This document shows positions 63,024 to 64,000 of a DNA stretch of 64,000 bases, piece after piece. The position numbers and the translations under genes are program-made. The stretch covers positions 310,001 to 374,000 of the forward strand of contig NZ_MTQO01000050.1 of the NCBI RefSeq assembly GCF_001984155.1, written 5' to 3'. Source of the stretch: Actinosynnema sp. ALI-1.44 (lineage in GTDB: Bacteria; Actinomycetota; Actinomycetes; Mycobacteriales; Pseudonocardiaceae). Within the stretch, counting starts at the first letter, position 1, and every line of letters starts with the position of its first letter. The notes beneath the pieces are model-generated. The model was given only the letters and a program-made list of their open reading frames with translations, did no database searches and was not told the DNA's origin.

Positions 63024-64000
63024 TTCACCTGTCCGATAGCCTCAGTGAGCACCTGCTCCGGGACGGCGCCGACCGCCACCCGGCCGTCGGTGGTCACCAG
63101 TGCGGTCGCCACCTTCGTGGAGAAAACGTACCCGGTGCCCCACGGACCCGAGACCTCCTTGCCGAAGGACTTCAGCAGCGAGGTGACGTCGAAGTCCTTG
63201 CCGCGGCCGCCGCCGAAGCCACCCTGGCCGTTCGCGTGCTCCTGGGCCTTGCCCGCCAGCGAGTTCAGGTCACCCGGCAGCTTGGCCACCAGAGTGGTGT
63301 CCCAGCCGTCGCCGACCGTCTTCAGGTTCAGGCCGCTGATCATGTCCTGGAAGCCCTTGCGCGCCTCAGCCGGGTCCTTCGGCTGGTGGTCACCCTTGGT
63401 TGCTTCCTTGACCGTCGCGCCCTGCGGGGGCGTGAACTGGAACAGCTTGGCGTCCTGCGGGCCGACGTTCAGCTCGGTGAACTCGAGCTTCAGCGCCGGG
63501 TCGGACTGGCCGTTGGCCAGCACCTGAAGCCGCAGCGGCAGCCTGGTCTCCGAGTCGACCGCGACGCGGATCTCCCGCAGCAGCGTCCGCTCGGTCGGCT
63601 TCGGCGTCACGACCAGCTCGTACGCGGGCCGCTTGGCCACCCGGGCGGTGCCGTCCACCTTGACGTCGCTGTACTGGCGGACCCAGGTCAGCGCTTCCTT
63701 GCCGATGGTGGCCGGGTCCTTGCCCGCCAGCTTGCCCGGCTCGACGGCCTTGTCACCGTGGGCGAACTTGGTGACCGTGTTCTTCTGCGAGTCCCAGGTC
63801 CAGAGCGTGCCGCCGTCCTCGACGAAGGTCTTCTCCGAGGACTTGCCCGGCAGGGTGGCCCGGAACCGGTTCTGGCCGTCCGACCAGACCGACGCGGACC
63901 CGATCCCGTCGAGCAGCTTGATCGGCAGGCCCAGGTTCTCCGACGCGGACACCTTGCCCGCGAGGGCGGGGATCTTGGCGTTCGCGACCGAGTCGACCAG
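63020..64000 (-). CDS. LolA-like secreted/periplasmic protein, 5'-partial
   Basis: The frame stays open to the window edge, so the N-terminus with its expected signal peptide is missing; at least 326 residues are present. Features are ASVWSDGQNRFRATLPGKSS, VEDGGTLWTWDSQKNTVTKF and RPAYELVVTPKPTERTLLRE. They fit the LolA/LppX/RseB half-barrel fold that binds lipids. A GTG at 63952 is in frame but mid-domain. Coupled to an ABC-2 exporter, it may act with it in lipid or lipoprotein traffic (inference). Confidence 0.75.
   Translation of the reverse strand: MVDSVANAKIPALAGKVSASENLGLPIKLLDGIGSASVWSDGQNRFRATLPGKSSEKTFVEDGGTLWTWDSQKNTVTKFAHGDKAVEPGKLAGKDPATIGKEALTWVRQYSDVKVDGTARVAKRPAYELVVTPKPTERTLLREIRVAVDSETRLPLRLQVLANGQSDPALKLEFTELNVGPQDAKLFQFTPPQGATVKEATKGDHQPKDPAEARKGFQDMISGLNLKTVGDGWDTTLVAKLPGDLNSLAGKAQEHANGQGGFGGGRGKDFDVTSLLKSFGKEVSGPWGTGYVFSTKVATALVTTDGRVAVGAVPEQVLTEAIGQVK

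Overview
The window is chromosomal DNA of a high-G+C actinobacterium, most probably a member of the Pseudonocardiales (family-level placement is inference). The reasons are the strong G/C preference at third codon positions, frequent GTG starts, ATGA/GTGA stop-start overlaps, F420/PPOX-type and DUF4245/DUF6131/DUF6542 families, and gene order shared with Mycobacterium tuberculosis. The block 4.5-9.6 kb matches the Rv3691-Rv3695 neighbourhood (DUF4350, MoxR, DUF58, SpoIIM, RDD). The block 17.4-54.4 kb is a scattered but collinear match to Rv1084-Rv1112 (DUF255 protein, hemolysin III, short-chain Z-prenyl synthase, PhoH2, fumarase, GlpX, DUF4245, XseB/XseA, IspH, DUF6542, YchF). These correspondences are from memory of that genome, not a search.

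Layout. 0-1.1 kb: the right end of an integrated element, with a lower-G+C Apea/HEPN-like gene that ends just before a displaced 3' half of tRNA-Arg(TCU). 1.1-1.8 kb: an excisionase-type antitoxin next to the C-terminal stump of its PIN toxin. 1.9-9.6 kb: methyltransferase and the conserved membrane/MoxR/DUF58 cluster. 9.6-10.8 kb: a non-coding stretch with a short-chain dehydrogenase remnant and a ~750-bp nested inverted repeat. 10.8-14.7 kb: a complete Pnkp-Hen1 RNA repair operon. 15-17.3 kb: small secreted proteins, including a protein made of 25 in-register dodecapeptides that I consider the most novel gene here. 17.4-34.3 kb: housekeeping genes (DUF255, Z-prenyl synthase, PhoH, ATP-dependent ligase, PH-domain pair, MocR/DMT pair, fumarase, ferredoxin reductase). 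34.3-40 kb: MarR/PPOX pair, two L,D-transpeptidases, a trypsin-like protease, GlpX, DUF4245 and secreted proteins. 40.2-46.3 kb: XseB/XseA, IspH and RmuC, with a heptanucleotide repeat array between DUF6542 and RmuC. 46.5-54.4 kb: DNA repair (SbcCD, Ogt, Ada-AlkA fusion), Uma2 nuclease and YchF. 55-57.5 kb: DUF6131, a Tat-exported M28 peptidase and pterin dehydratase. 57.5-61.2 kb: a TPP riboswitch followed by a thiamine ABC importer. 61.2-64 kb: an ABC exporter pair and a LolA-like protein cut by the window end.

Functional themes: nucleic-acid repair is unusually dense (Pnkp/Hen1, LigB-type ligase, ExoVII, RmuC, SbcCD, Ogt, Ada-AlkA, Uma2). Convergent gene pairs are almost always separated by strong perfect hairpins, two of which share a CTCGTGAGTGT core. 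All coordinates and translations were read by eye; family assignments rest on motifs and remembered family features, not on database searches.
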